A DNA stretch of 64,000 nt. Origin: Molossus alvarezi (lineage: Eukaryota > Chordata > Mammalia > Chiroptera > Molossidae). The notes beneath the pieces are model-generated. The model was not told where the DNA came from, did not search any database, and was given only the letters and a program-made list of their open reading frames with translations. Location of the stretch: the NCBI GenBank assembly GCA_037176705.1, contig CM073899.1:5766001-5830000 (forward strand), read 5' to 3'. The translations under genes were made by a program, and so were the position numbers. Every line of letters begins with the position of its first letter. Position 1 is the first letter of the stretch. This document shows positions 24,499 to 36,296 of this stretch, piece after piece.

Positions 24499-25137
24499 TC
24501 GATGGCATTTTTATATACCAATAATGAACATTAAAGAAAAACTAAAAACAAACAAAAAAAATCCCCTTTACCATTGCAACAACAAAAATTAAGATACCTA
24601 GAAATAAACTTAAGGAGGTAAAAGACCTGTTCTCAGAAAAGTACAGACATTGAAAAAAGAAACAGAGGAAATATAAAAAGAGTGGATGCATATACCATGT
24701 TCATGGATTGGGAGAAATAATACTAAAATGTCCATACTACACAAAGCAATCTATAGATTCAGTGCAATCCCTATTAAAATATCAACAGCATATTTCACAG
24801 ATCTAGAACAAATACTCCAACAGTTTATAGGAAAAAAAAAATCCCAAATGGCCACAGCAATCTTGAAAAAGAAGAACAAAATTAAAGGGATCACAATTCC
24901 GGTTATCAGGTTATACTGCAAAGCCATTGTAATCAATATAGCCTGGCACTGGCACAAGAACAGTAATAGAGATCAATGGAACAGAACAGAGAACCCAGAA
25001 ATCGACCCAAGACGTTATGTTCAATTAATATTTGACAAAGGTGGCAAGAGCATACAATGGAGTAAAGACAGTCTCTTTAATAAATGATGTTGAGAAATTG
25101 GACAGGTACATGCAAAAATAAATAAAACTAGACCACC

Positions 25138-25414
25138 GCCCTGGCCGGTTTGGCTCAGCGGTTGGAGTGTCCGCCTGCGGTCCGGAGAGACCCGGGTTCA
25201 GTTCCCGCTAATGGCATGTACCTCGGTTGCAGTTTGTCCCCGGCCCTGGTTGGTCGTGCGGGTGGCAGCCACTCGATGTGTCCCTTTCACATCAATGTTT
25301 CCCTCTCTCTCTCTTCCTCTCTCTCCCTCCCACTCTATCTGTACAAAAAAAGGAAAAATGACCTCAGGTGAGGATAAAAAAATAAATAAATAAATAAATA
25401 AAAAATAAAAATAA
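25138..25414 (+). mobile_element. Young Ves SINE inside L1
   Basis: Perfect 17-bp target duplication AATAAAACTAGACCACC at 25121-25137 and 25415-25431. Complete head, body, CT-rich region, CCTCAGGTGAGG stem-loop and (AAAT)n tail. Confidence 0.97.
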
Positions 25415-26883
25415 AATAAAACTAGACCACCAACTTACACCATACACAAGAATAAACTCAAAATGGATAAAAGACTTAAATGTAACTCGTGAAATCATGA
25501 AAATCACAGAAGAAAAGGTAGGCAGAAAAATCTTAGACATCATATGTAGCAGAATTCTCACCAATACATCACCAAAGGTAAGAAAAACAAACAAAAAATT
25601 AATAAATGGGACTACATCAAATTAAAAATCTTCTAGACAGCAAGAGAAACCATCATCAAAATGAAAAAGAACTCACTGTATGGGAGAACATATTTGTTAG
25701 TAATACACTGGATAAGGGTATAGCTCAACAAAAGGAAGACAAACAATCCAATTAAAAATGAGCAGAGGCCCTGAATAGACACCTCTCCAAACAGGACATA
25801 CAAATGGCCAAGAGACATATGAAAAAATGCTCAACATCACTAATCATCAGAGAGATGCAAATTAAAACAACTATGAGGCATCACCTCACACCTACCAGAA
25901 TGGCTGCCATCAACAAATCATCAAACAACAAGTGCTGGTGAGGGTGTAGAGAAAAGAGGACTCTAGTGCACTGCTGGTGGGAATGCAGGCTGGTGCAGCC
26001 ACTATGGAGAACAATATGGTGCCTCCTCAAAATATAAAAAATGGAACTGCCATTTGACCCAGTCATCCCACTTCTAGGAATATACCCTAAGGAGCTTGAA
26101 ACACCAATCAGAAATAATTTTTGCACCCCTATGTTCATAGCAGCGCTATTTACAATAGCTAAGATCTGGAAACAGCCCAAGTGTCCATCAGTAGATGAAT
26201 GGATAAAAAAGCTGTGGTACATATACACAATGGAATACTATGCAGCTGTAAGAAAAACAGATCTCTTACCCTTTGAGATGACATGGAGGGACCTTGAGAG
26301 TACTATGCTAAGCAAAATAAGCCAGTCAGAGAAAGACAAGTATCACATAATTTCACTTATTTGTGGAATATAGTGAACAAAATATGATGATGAACAAAAC
26401 AGATCCAGAGACATGGAAGTAGGGAACAGACTGACAAACCTTAGAGGGAAGGGGGTGGGGAGGCAGGAAGAGAGAAACCAAAGTACTTATACACATAACT
26501 AATGGACACAGACAACAGTGTGGTGGGGTGGGGAGGTAGCAGGTAGAAGGTGTCAATGGGGGATAAAAGAAGGGACATCTGTAATACTTTCAACAATAAA
26601 AAATAAATAAATAAAGTAAAGGCTACTTTTCTTCCAGTAAGACTGCTCTGCAGTGATCATAATCACAGGGCACAGTTTGTACTGAGAGTACCATTTTTCA
26701 CAGAAGCCAGTTAATGATGAAAATTAGACATAAAAAAATACACAAGGTTGCTCTCACATCAGAATTATTATTCCTACCTTTGTTGGTCTAGTGGACTATT
26801 CAGAATCCTTTCCTTTGGTAATACTTTTAAATTCTTCTGAGGAGACCATTAGTTTTCATTATTTTTTAATATCCACCATAAAC

Positions 26884-26884
26884 A

Positions 26885-26915
<31 letters not shown>

Positions 26916-26920
26916 TATAT
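26884..26920. repeat. (AC)n/(AT)n microsatellite
   Basis: CA dinucleotide run mixed with ATAT and further CA, located 73 bp from the C8orf88 first coding exon. Confidence 0.9.
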
Positions 26921-26987
26921 AATTTAGCCTTTGAAATGCTAATTATCCATGAAGCAATCAGTATGTAAAGATGTGTACCCTAGATTA

Positions 26988-27116
<129 letters not shown>

Positions 27117-29660
27117 TTATCTTTAGGACAAGATAACCATGATGCTTTAAGATATATATACAAGTAACCACAACATTCATCTGAAGATAGCTATTTTATA
27201 AGTTATGGTGGGAAACACAAGAGCAGCACTGAAAACCGTAGGCAACGTTAGACCCTTTATGGCATGTCACACTGAACATTCCCTCTTTACATTTTCCTTC
27301 CTTAATTTACCTCTTTGCTTTTGGTTTATTTCCTGTTTCTTTAATTGCCTCTCCTAGTTTCCTCAGCTGATTCCTCTTCTTTATTCCAATGAAACTTAGG
27401 AATTCTTCCAAATTTGGCTTTGGTTTTCTTAGCTAACCTCACCTATTCTCATTATTGCAACCATTCATCTATGCGATAAATATGTATCTAGCATCTACCT
27501 CTCTTAAACCTTTATTTTTCTAATTGCACAAAGACATTTCCATTTATAGTTATCACAGAAACCTCAAATTCAACATATCCAAAATGAAATGCATGGCTTT
27601 GACTCCAAAGATGTCCCTCCTCCTGTATTCCTTATAGTCATCAACTCCCTCAAAGCACCCCAATTAAAGATAACTTCAAGGTGGAAATTCTAATTGAGAA
27701 TCCCCACACCATAATCAGTCTCTAATTCCTGTCCATTGTACTTCCAAATATCTCTCAAATCTATTTTCTTCACTCCCACCACTATTCTTTCAGTTCCACG
27801 GAAGTTTTTAATTCATCTCCCTAATCACCCAGTCTGATTTAAATACTCCCTCTCCCTATGCTCCTGGGACGCAGGAAATATGCCACATCAGGGTATACAG
27901 AGAGGATGTACAATACTAAAATGGCTAATTTATTTGTCTTCCATACTAGAAAGTGAGGAACAGATTCTTCTTAAACTGAACAAATGGGTGAATACAGCAT
28001 CTTTCTCTCCAAACCGTGATCCCTTTACACACACACCTGCTGAAACTTCTGTCCTCCATCACCTCCCGGATTGTTAATAACAGAAACAGGAGCTAACATT
28101 CCTGTGTCATGCATAGTGAACCATTTACCTAAGTCACATTATTTAATATTCAGAACAACTCTATAAATTAGTCACTATTAACAGAGTTCAGGTCTCAGGT
28201 CAGCCTTCCTGACCATGTAGCATAATTATGGAAAACAAGAGCCTTCATCTCCTAGGTTGTGAAGGATGTGAAGACTAAATCAGATCACCTGTAAAAAGCA
28301 TTAGCACAATGCTAGGTACATGGTAGGATTTCAATAAACATTAGCTTTTTTTTTTTTTTTAATCCTAATTTTAGATAAGGCTTAGAGAAGTTAGGTAACT
28401 TGTCTAAAGTCATGCCTCTACAAAGTGATGGCCATGTCCACGCCCACGCCTTCAGCCAGCATTTTGCAATGAAGCAGCCCCAACCTCTCTCCACCCCATG
28501 ACCAGACAAAACTACTCAAATCAAGTCCCCTTACGTGCTCACAAAGCACCCCTGTATCCTCTTCCAAAGTCGTACTTATTGCACAAGCTGCCATGACATA
28601 TGGTCTGACTATTAAATTACAGCACTTTTACACAGATATATTTCCAAACTGCTATTCGCCCATCAAGACCAAAGCTAAGTTCTTGCTACTTCCTTGGAAA
28701 ATATCCTCATGTCTCAACAGTAACATTAAACAAAATAGTTTATATAGGTCTCTAGTTCCTAACAAATCATTGACAGTAAAATAATAATAATAATTTCTCT
28801 TTCTACCTACACTGGTCGCTACTGTATTTTGTCTATCAAGTTTTCTAAAATATAGCATAGTAAATCTACTAGTCATACCTCCAAGATACTGCAGTGTCAA
28901 TTCCAGACCACCATAACAAAGTGAGCATGCAGTAAAGCAGCAAAGCAAGTCCTGATCTTTTTGCTGGTGGAGGGTCTTACCTTCTACTTGTTAAAAAAAC
29001 ACACTTGAGAAACGCATTAAGACCAGGTATAGTTGAACATGCCTATTTGGTTAGACTGAGCTAGCTGAGGCCAAAAAAAACTAGACTGTATTTATCTTTG
29101 TATCCTAATACCTGCAACATAATTAGTTTTACTAAATATATCTATAAATGTAAATACTTCCTAAATATAACTAAAATCTTCTGACGCTGGAGTGGAATAC
29201 AGGTTTTCAAATTTTGATGCCTATCAAGACAAAGTCAAAGGTGTTTAAACCTCCAATTGACTTGGCACCAGCTCATCCAGAAATAATCGTAACTATATGA
29301 TCATGAACAGATCATTAGTCTAGGTGACTGTCAAGTGACTGTATAAAACTGGGTTGCCTTTTAGCTCCAGAGAAATGCTTTCATATATTTTTTAAATGTC
29401 TGTTAATGTAATTCAAATGTTAAAATCATAAACTTATAAACAATCTCTCAAAGTTAGCAATGATAAATAAGCACAAAATAGTGAACCTTTTTCCTGAAGT
29501 TTAGAGGTAAACAAGCTAATACCTATCTAGCTTCATACGTAATGTCTCTGTTAACCGGTATTTCACCATGGCTATTAATAACATTCTAAACAAGAAAATG
29601 TTTTCTGTATTAGCTGGCAATACAACTTTGGTATAATAGGAAACAAAAAAGTTATAAGCA

Positions 29661-29880
29661 GCCTGACCAGTGTGGCTCAGTTGGTTGAGTGTCATCCCAT
29701 GCACCAGGAGGTCACCTCCGTGTTTGATTCCCAGTCAGGCCACATGCCTGGGTTGTGGGCTCGATTCCCCCAGGGGGGTGCATGCAGGAGGCAGCGGATC
29801 AATGTTCACTCTCATTAATGTTTCTATCTCTCTCCACCTCTCCCTTCCTGTCTCTGAAATCAATAAAAGCATATTTTTTT
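29661..29880 (+). mobile_element. Ves SINE, second head type
   Basis: Head GCCTGACCAGTGTGGCTCAG with CACCAGGAGGTCACC, a CT-rich region and AATCAATAAAAGCA tail. The flanks AAAAGTTATAAGCA and AAAAGTTATAAACA are a near-perfect target duplication. Confidence 0.95.
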
Positions 29881-30752
29881 AAAAGTTATAAACACGAGCA
29901 GCAATATTTATTGAATATTTTCTATGTGGAAGGAAATACTTAAAATGAGGACCAAAAGCAATCTAGTATTGTATAATTTAATGTTTATGTAGTCGTTTTA
30001 GCTGGGACACTAATAGTAGTATGTAGTAACTTTCCATCCTGCTTCCTACATGAAACAAATGAATCAGAACACAATAGAGTACTCTGACACCACTTTCTTG
30101 TTTCTCATTGCTCAGCTGAAATTGAGTTGGTAGGCTGTAAAGTCTGTTCTCGTTGCTGAGCAATGCAAATCTACAGTATTCAAATGAGGGACTGTCAAAA
30201 GTTGGGGAGTTACAGAACTATTATATAATTTTACAACATAAGTAAATAAACAAAAAATAAAAGAACTTTAATACCACCTACCCTTTCAATTTGTAGTAGG
30301 AAAACTGCAGCAAAGGCTCCAGACATGGAAACCACAACAGTTAAGGAAATTAGAAAAGATGATGCCACAGAGATGCTGACATTACAGGGAATGAGTTCGG
30401 GATGCATACTACATAAGAACATCATGTCTGAAACAGTGTTATTAATGGAAAAGGCAAGTATTTATAAATAATTATTATTGTAAAAGTGATCCACAGGATC
30501 ATAATCTATGAAGAATAGGACGCCACAAACCAAAGCCTCGTTCTCAGTTTAAAAACAATAAAGACTTAACAGAACTATGATGTCAGTGCAAAAAACAACT
30601 TCACCTTTAAACTCTAACTCAATGTACAGCTCCAAAATTTCTTTAGACTCGAGGGCAGGCATTTAAATCAACAGTTACAAAGAACAATAGTTGCAAAAGA
30701 AACACAATCCTACCTACAACATCAGGTAGCAAGTAGTGGACCTCAATGTTTA

Positions 30753-30878
30753 TGGGTAGGGCAAAAGTAGGTTTACAGTTGTGAATACATGAAAGAGGTT
30801 ATTCTTGCATTATTATTTATTAGTTATTGCATTATTTTCCATACAAACAACTGTAACCCTACTGCTTGCCCCACCTTG
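30753..30878. mobile_element. Mariner-like MITE
   Basis: Terminal inverted repeats: GGGCAAAAGTAGGTTTACAG on the left and, reversed, GGGGCAAGCAGTAGGGTTAC on the right. It is flanked by TA and has an AT-rich, partly palindromic middle. Too short to code. The pattern matches mariner-derived MITEs seen in bats and other mammals. Confidence 0.8.
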
Positions 30879-30894
30879 TATACTAATCTTTTAA

Positions 30895-31050
30895 AATGAA
30901 AACTCCATTTTTTCAGATCCTAGTACATGCTAAATGTTTTACATATAATATCTCTAAGTTTGAGCCATACAGTAAATGTTATAGAAAATCATTATTAATT
31001 CACAGATGACTCAGAAAAATAAGGCATGCTCAAATTCCTAGTTAGTAATT
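30895..31050 (+). mobile_element. MIR-like remnant
   Basis: CTAGTACATGCTAAATGTTTTACATATAAT followed by ATTCACAGATGACTCAG and AATTCCTAGTTAGTAA resembles the MIR core in order. Heavily diverged. Confidence 0.45.
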
Positions 31051-31457
31051 GGTAAAAATGTAGACTTGATCATAAAGTTCAAGCCCTCATCTGTACACTT
31101 GGGTGTGTGGTGATTAAAAGTAAGACATCTGACTCTCCACTAGTTCATGTAGACATTTCTTGTATGAATTTTTAAAAATTAATTATGAGTAGGGAGAGTT
31201 ATGTATAAAGCCTTACTGAATAAATTGGTATGTTCTAACATTTCTGTTTCCTCGATTTACAATTTTTCTTAGAATACGAAATAAATTGTGGGATTATTAT
31301 TCTTTCCTCATTATGTAGACATGATACGCTGCCATATCAATCATAAATCACAATGTAAGAAATATACTGTACTTGAAAGCTGGGTATCATACTTAAATTT
31401 TCAAACTTAACATTATAGATTTATTTAAAAAGTACTAAATAAGAAATAAGATCATGA

Positions 31458-31640
31458 GCCTGGCCAGGTAGCTCAGTTGGTTAGAGTGTTGTCTTCATAT
31501 GTCAAGGTTTCCGGTTCCATCCTGGGTCAGGACACATACAAGAATCAACCAATGAGTGCACAAATAAATGGAACAACAAATCAACGTTTCTCTCTCTCCC
31601 TTCACCTCTCCATCTAAATATCAACAAATTCTTTTTAAAA
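31458..31640 (+). mobile_element. Ves SINE, GGTAGCTCAG head type
   Basis: Head GCCTGGCCAGGTAGCTCAGT, CATATGTCAAGG, then ATACAAGAATCAACCAATGA, a third body type shared with the copy at 52231. CT-rich region and degraded tail. Confidence 0.92.
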
Positions 31641-32589
31641 AGAAGCACCTTATAAAAGGTGATCATATAAAGTTAAAGAAATAAGCTGAGATAAATGAAA
31701 CGACCTGGCTTTCATCTACCTCATGTATATTTCCTACATGATAACCAAGTAAGATGTAATCTCCATTTTCCACTTCGTAATAGTACTTTTGCAAAGTTAA
31801 GATTCCCAGGAACCAAATGCTGTCTGTAAGTTAACAACACCTACACGCACACCTCGGAGGCATTGTAGGTTCAGCTCCACAACAGGTTGAAACTAAAATA
31901 TCAAAAAGTCATAAGCCCAGAGTGTTCCATGACATTTTCCATTTCACGCCTTCTCTTTACAACTGACCCAGTATTTTCCTCTGTGAAGTGTCCTTCAATT
32001 CTGTACAACTGAACGTTTAGGGGGTGCTTGTGATTGTCACAATGTGGGAACTGCCTTTGTACAGACGTTTACAGTAGCTTTGCCTCAAATGCCACTACTT
32101 AAAACGTTTTTAAAGGATTATAGTGCCAGTAGAGGGTTCATAGCATTCATTCTCTGAATTGGAGATTTTAAACTTTGTTCAATTGATCAGAATATAGATT
32201 TTTAAACCTAAAATCGGTTCATATTTACGTATTTTGTAATACCTGTAAAACTTTCTGCACCTCGATTTCTTTTTCCTTCTTTATTTTTTTGAGCAAAGAT
32301 GGGATTTTTTAATACAAATATCCAATCATTGTGTTTCACGCCTGAAACGAATGCTGTATGTCAGTTAATGGCACATCCTTACATCTTCATTAACCATTGG
32401 TTTTCTTCTGTGAACTGACCATACGTGGTTCTCGGGTGGTTGTTTTTTTCCTTTTCTACTGGGTTTTCTTTTCTTGTTGAATAGGATTTTAGGTAAGTAG
32501 TTATTACTTTGTTATTTTATTAGTAACAAAAACTGCAGTAATGTGGAAAAAATAAACCAAAAAACCAGTTTTGCCTGAAATTAGTACGG

Positions 32590-33440
32590 ACGATGCCGAG
32601 GTCCGGGCGACGAAAGGGGTTCCTATCCCACCTCCCAGGATCGGGTCCGGGACCGGGGCGCCGGGGACCGTCTCCGGGGGCCTGCCCCTCCTTCCAACGG
32701 GCTCACTGCCTCCGCTTCCCGCCCGGCGCACCCCTCTCCCCCAGCGCCCCGCTCCGCCGCGCAAACGGCGCCCACCCGCTCCTCGGCGCGGCCCGACCTC
32801 CCGGACACCTACCGCCTCAACGTCCGGGAGGACTGGGGCCAGCAGGGTCGCCGCGCTCAGCCCCGACGCGGCGGCCGCCAGCACCGCTGCCCGTCGGGGA
32901 ACGGCCTCCGCAGCGCGTCCGCTCGAGTCCGGGGCGTCGGGGGCGCGGCCGAAGGCGGCTGGGGGGCGCGCGGGGCGAGGGCCGTGAGCGGGGCCGATGG
33001 CGACTTGGTGGGGGCGGGGGCGGGTCGAGGGGCGGGGCCGATGGTGGCCGTGGCGGCTGTGGGGCTCCAGGGTGGGGTCGTCAGGGCGGGGCCAGGGCGG
33101 TTTAGAGGGCGCGAGGGAGGCCGGGGCGCCGGGGCGGGGCCGGGGCGGTTTAGAAGGCGCGAGGGAGGCCAGGGCGCAGGGGCGGGGCCGGGGCGGGGCC
33201 GGGGCGGGGCCGGGGCCGGGGCGGGGCCGGGGCGGGGCCGGGGCGGGGCCGGGGCGGGGCCGGGGCGGGGCGCGGAGCCGTGTCCGAGGTGCTGACCGGG
33301 CTCGCAGAGGCCGCGGCTGGTCCGCGGGAACAGCGTGCGGGTGCCCGGCGTGGCCCTGCTCCCGCTGACGGGCGGCCCGGCCTAGTCTGGGAGCCGATCC
33401 CGCGGTGAGAGCGGCCCCGCCCGGGAGTTCGGTGGGACTG
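32590..33440 (-). promoter_or_regulatory. C8orf88: CpG island, probable C8orf88 promoter and non-coding first exon
   Basis: Very GC- and CpG-rich, in contrast to AT-rich flanks. It lies upstream of the first coding exon on the - strand, as expected for the C8orf88 promoter. A candidate 5' splice site on the - strand is GAGGCG then GTAGGT (donor at 32812-32807). Long open frames here on both strands (up to 326 codons) arise from low stop frequency in GC-rich DNA. GC-box arrays lie at 33090-33275. Confidence 0.7.
33090..33275. repeat. GC-box tandem array
   Basis: Two 48-bp copies containing GGGCGGTTTAGA are followed by repeated GGGGCGGGGCC undecamers. Each undecamer contains an Sp1-type GC box. 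The G-rich strand is the + strand. It sits within the CpG island. Confidence 0.9.
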
Positions 33441-34744
33441 GGATGCGGGCCCACAGGAGTGACAACTGGAGGTGAATTCTTCATGTCACGCAGATTGCTG
33501 TCCTGGGAGGAACAAAAGTAGTCGTCACAACTCTGTCCGAATCGACGTTAATTTTCGATCTTCTCCTTTGCAGGTTTATTCCAGCCTTGGGGACAGTTGT
33601 GGGGACAGATCTGGGGCCGCAGGACAGGACCACCCAGGATTCTGCCGAGCGGTTCGCTGCAGGAAGAGGGTTGAAGGGAAAAGTCTTGCCAATGCTGGCA
33701 TCCAACAGGAGTGGTGGCGTGAATCATATTTTGAACCTTTTCGTGTTTTTTTGCTTGTTTGTTTAATTGAAAGATCATTCTGACTGCAGTATGAAGGGTA
33801 GATTTTTGGAGAAGACATAGCAATATTAAACCGGACACAGAAAGGCTTCCTTGGAGGTGTTTGCGATCACTGCAGAAAGGAACAGGGTCTGGGAAAGTTG
33901 AGAAGTGAAATTAATGGAGTTTAGTGACAGTGAACGCAAGGGGTGAATGGGAGAGAATCTGGGGTGACTCTTGGGTTTCTGCTTTAGGAGAACAAGTGAA
34001 TAAGAAGCTGGTGGTGACATCTCGTAGAGGATACAGGAGGAAGAACAGGTTTGGGAAGGAAATATGAGTTTAGTTTGGGACTTGTTTGTAAATATGACAT
34101 TATAATAGGATATTTAAGTTGAGGTGTCTGAACAGCTATTTTATATATTCCCAGGCATGTATACCATGCATACACATATATGTCACAGGCTTATTATAGA
34201 TCGATTGAAACTTTGAGAAAGGGTTGATGATTAAGAAGTGTATACATTCTACTGGGAGAAGATGCCATCCAGGATTTTCACAGCTAGAGCAGAGAAGTTG
34301 GTGCTGGCTTCAAAGCCTCAAAGGACTGACTGACACTCTTATTAGGGGCTCAAGCAGCTGGTGACTTTAAGTTGAAGGCAATGCTCATTTACTATTCTGA
34401 AAATGCTAGGGGTTTGAAGAATTGTGCTAAATGTACTCTGCCTTTGCTGTGTAAATGAAACATCAAGGCCTGAATGATAGCACACCTGTTGTAAGTAACA
34501 CGGTTTACTGAATATTTAAGTCCATTGTTGAGACCTACGGCTCAGAATAAAAGATTCCTCTCAAAATATTACTGCTCACCGACAGCGTATGTGGCCACCC
34601 AAGAGCTCTGAGGGAGATGTCCAAGGCGACCAATGTTGTGTTCATGCCTGCTAGCTCAGCGTCCATTCTGCAGCCCACGGATCAAGGAGTACTTTCAACT
34701 CTCCAGTCTTGTTATTTATTAAATATATTGTTAAAAATGGAATA
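33441..34744. other. Intergenic stretch between C8orf88 and PIP4P2
   Basis: Transition from the CpG island to AT-rich DNA. The part at 33826-34130 looks like an old unclassified mammalian repeat. No coding exon recognised. Confidence 0.5.
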
Positions 34745-36152
34745 TAACAAGGAGATTTTTGAACAATAGTCTTTATTAGTGTATTTTCAAAGGTACATAT
34801 ATAATCCTGAGCTACCGCATTTATATAGGTATCATTTACTCTTTGAAGTTTACATGTATTTTCTTCCAAACTGATGAGTATATTTTTGTACTAATCAGGA
34901 ACGTAAATAAATTAAAATATTGTTCTTATCCCTAGAATATCCAATTAATTTACTCAGATCATCCCATTTTCTAACTCTACATTGAGGGCTTTAGAACACT
35001 GTTTTTCAACCAAGCAATTTCTTTTCAAAACTGCAAAGATGGGCAGTGTAAGAGCTTAAATCCTGGTGAAATCCTTGAAAACCGTGTTTTGTTTTTTTAT
35101 CTGTAACCTTTTTTCATGAATACATTTTAATGATCTGACCAGCTATCTTTGAGAATGGTAAGAGTAACTGCCTCTAATCTCAACATTGTAGCTAGTGTGA
35201 AATGTCATAGGCTCCCTTCATACACAAGTAGTCCATAATTATCCCAATAAGAAAAAGTTACCATGATTTAATGAAGAGTGCAACCCAATGTAAATATATA
35301 TTTGTTTAAATGGTTAAGTATTATAAAACATATTATGTAAAATACTTCATCCAGGCTCTGTAAAGAAATACATACAGCTGATTAACATTAAATTCATAGA
35401 TCTAGACCAGAACTTTTATAATTGGTAAATAAAACAACAGACAAAAATAAAAGACAAAAGTCCTGTGATCTTTGAGAAAGAAAACATTTATCCAACATCA
35501 TCTTAAACTGGACAAATAAATATTTTCATTATTGTATTTTAAATTACTACCAAAATAGTGTATCTTTCTACAAACAACAAAAAACAAGCATACAGTATCT
35601 AGAAATGGTTTTTATATGACAAGAATGTCAAGTCTTTGAAGGTACACTCAAATTATTTCCTGAATAAGGTCACTATGATCTTAGGTTAAAGTTACAGTAA
35701 GCAATTCAAGCAAAATGCATATTGCTTAGATTTTAAAGCAGGCAACTTGATAGTTTAATTAAAATGTAAGTATAAATGTAAAGCTATTGTAGAAATATTT
35801 ATAAACACTTCTTGGGAATCCGCACAGATCAGCAAGTGATGGAATAAGTGATTTAAAAATGAAAGGTGATGTTAGATCTAATGCTTGATGACAAATCCAA
35901 AAATATGTTTAAGAGATGTAAAAAAACATGAAGAGATGCTTTATTTGGAACTTGAAACCCTAGCAGCAAAACAAACTATTATTTGCATATAATGTAGTGC
36001 AATGAACATTTGTTCATAAAAGACTCCCAAAGTCTTAAAACTTTATACATAAACCAGAAGGGAATTCACTGGGAAAACATTTAAAGATGTCCAAAGCAGC
36101 TTATCAAGAACTGCTAGATACTCTCACCTGCACCACTTACTCATAAGCAAAC
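34745..36152 (-). other. PIP4P2: Probable PIP4P2 3' UTR
   Basis: Follows the stop at 36153-36155. AATAAA on the - strand occurs at 35940-35945 (proximal), 34772-34777 and 34715-34720. The interval has no SINE, unlike most of the window, which suggests constraint. The real end is not determined. Confidence 0.5.
34772..34777 (-). terminator. Candidate distal poly(A) signal of PIP4P2
   Basis: AATAAA on the - strand, about 1.4 kb after the stop codon. Confidence 0.35.
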
Positions 36153-36296
36153 TTATGCAAAACTGTGTTCTGGATAACTCACTCTTATGGCTCCCCAATA
36201 ACAAGCTCGAATAAGGCAGATTAAGCCTAAGAGATAAGCAATTGCCCACGAAACATAGGTTGCATGAAATCGCCTTGCAAAATCTTGGGTGCCAAC
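36153..36296 (-). CDS. PIP4P2: PIP4P2 exon 7 (last) with stop
   Basis: Acceptor CTATTTTAG, then VGTQDFARRFHATYVSWAIA, YLLGLICLIRACYWGAIRVS and YPEHSFA with TAA. It carries the second membrane segment (about residues 223-243) and the short C-terminal tail. The overlapping frame at 36124-36312 is a shadow. Confidence 0.97.
   Translation of the reverse strand, partial: VGTQDFARRFHATYVSWAIAYLLGLICLIRACYWGAIRVSYPEHSFA

Larger units (their letters stand above)
21609..26373 (+). pseudogene. L1 ORF2 remnant (endonuclease and reverse transcriptase)
   Basis: Begins with an endonuclease-like segment (translated ITLNVIGLNAPIKRHRLPEW). RT-type segments occur near 23395-23520, 23650-23720 and 24000-24350. 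A C-terminal segment includes [20 protein letters not shown] at 26053 onward and ends at about 26373. Broken by many stops, by a hAT-like fragment (22070-22247) and by three SINEs. The catalytic FADD-type motif is altered to FADY. It cannot be functional. Confidence 0.85.
18791..26618 (+). mobile_element. Full-length L1 with nested insertions
   Basis: Flanked by a short direct repeat (AAGGCTACTT at 18777-18786 and 26619-26628). The order is a GC-rich 5' UTR (18791 to about 20700), ORF1 remnant (20742 to about 21345), ORF2 from about 21609 to 26373, a G-rich 3' UTR and an A-rich tail. Without the three SINEs (about 640 bp) and the hAT-like piece (about 180 bp) it is about 7.0 kb. Both ORFs have stops and frameshifts. 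The reverse-transcriptase metal-binding motif near 24262 reads LFADY, where FADD is expected. It is antisense to C8orf88. Confidence 0.9.

Noticed and set aside
32504..33484. 326-codon proline/arginine-rich minus-strand frame in the CpG island
   Set aside because: GC-rich DNA has few stop codons. The frame has no recognisable domain, and C8orf88 coding starts at 27068 instead.
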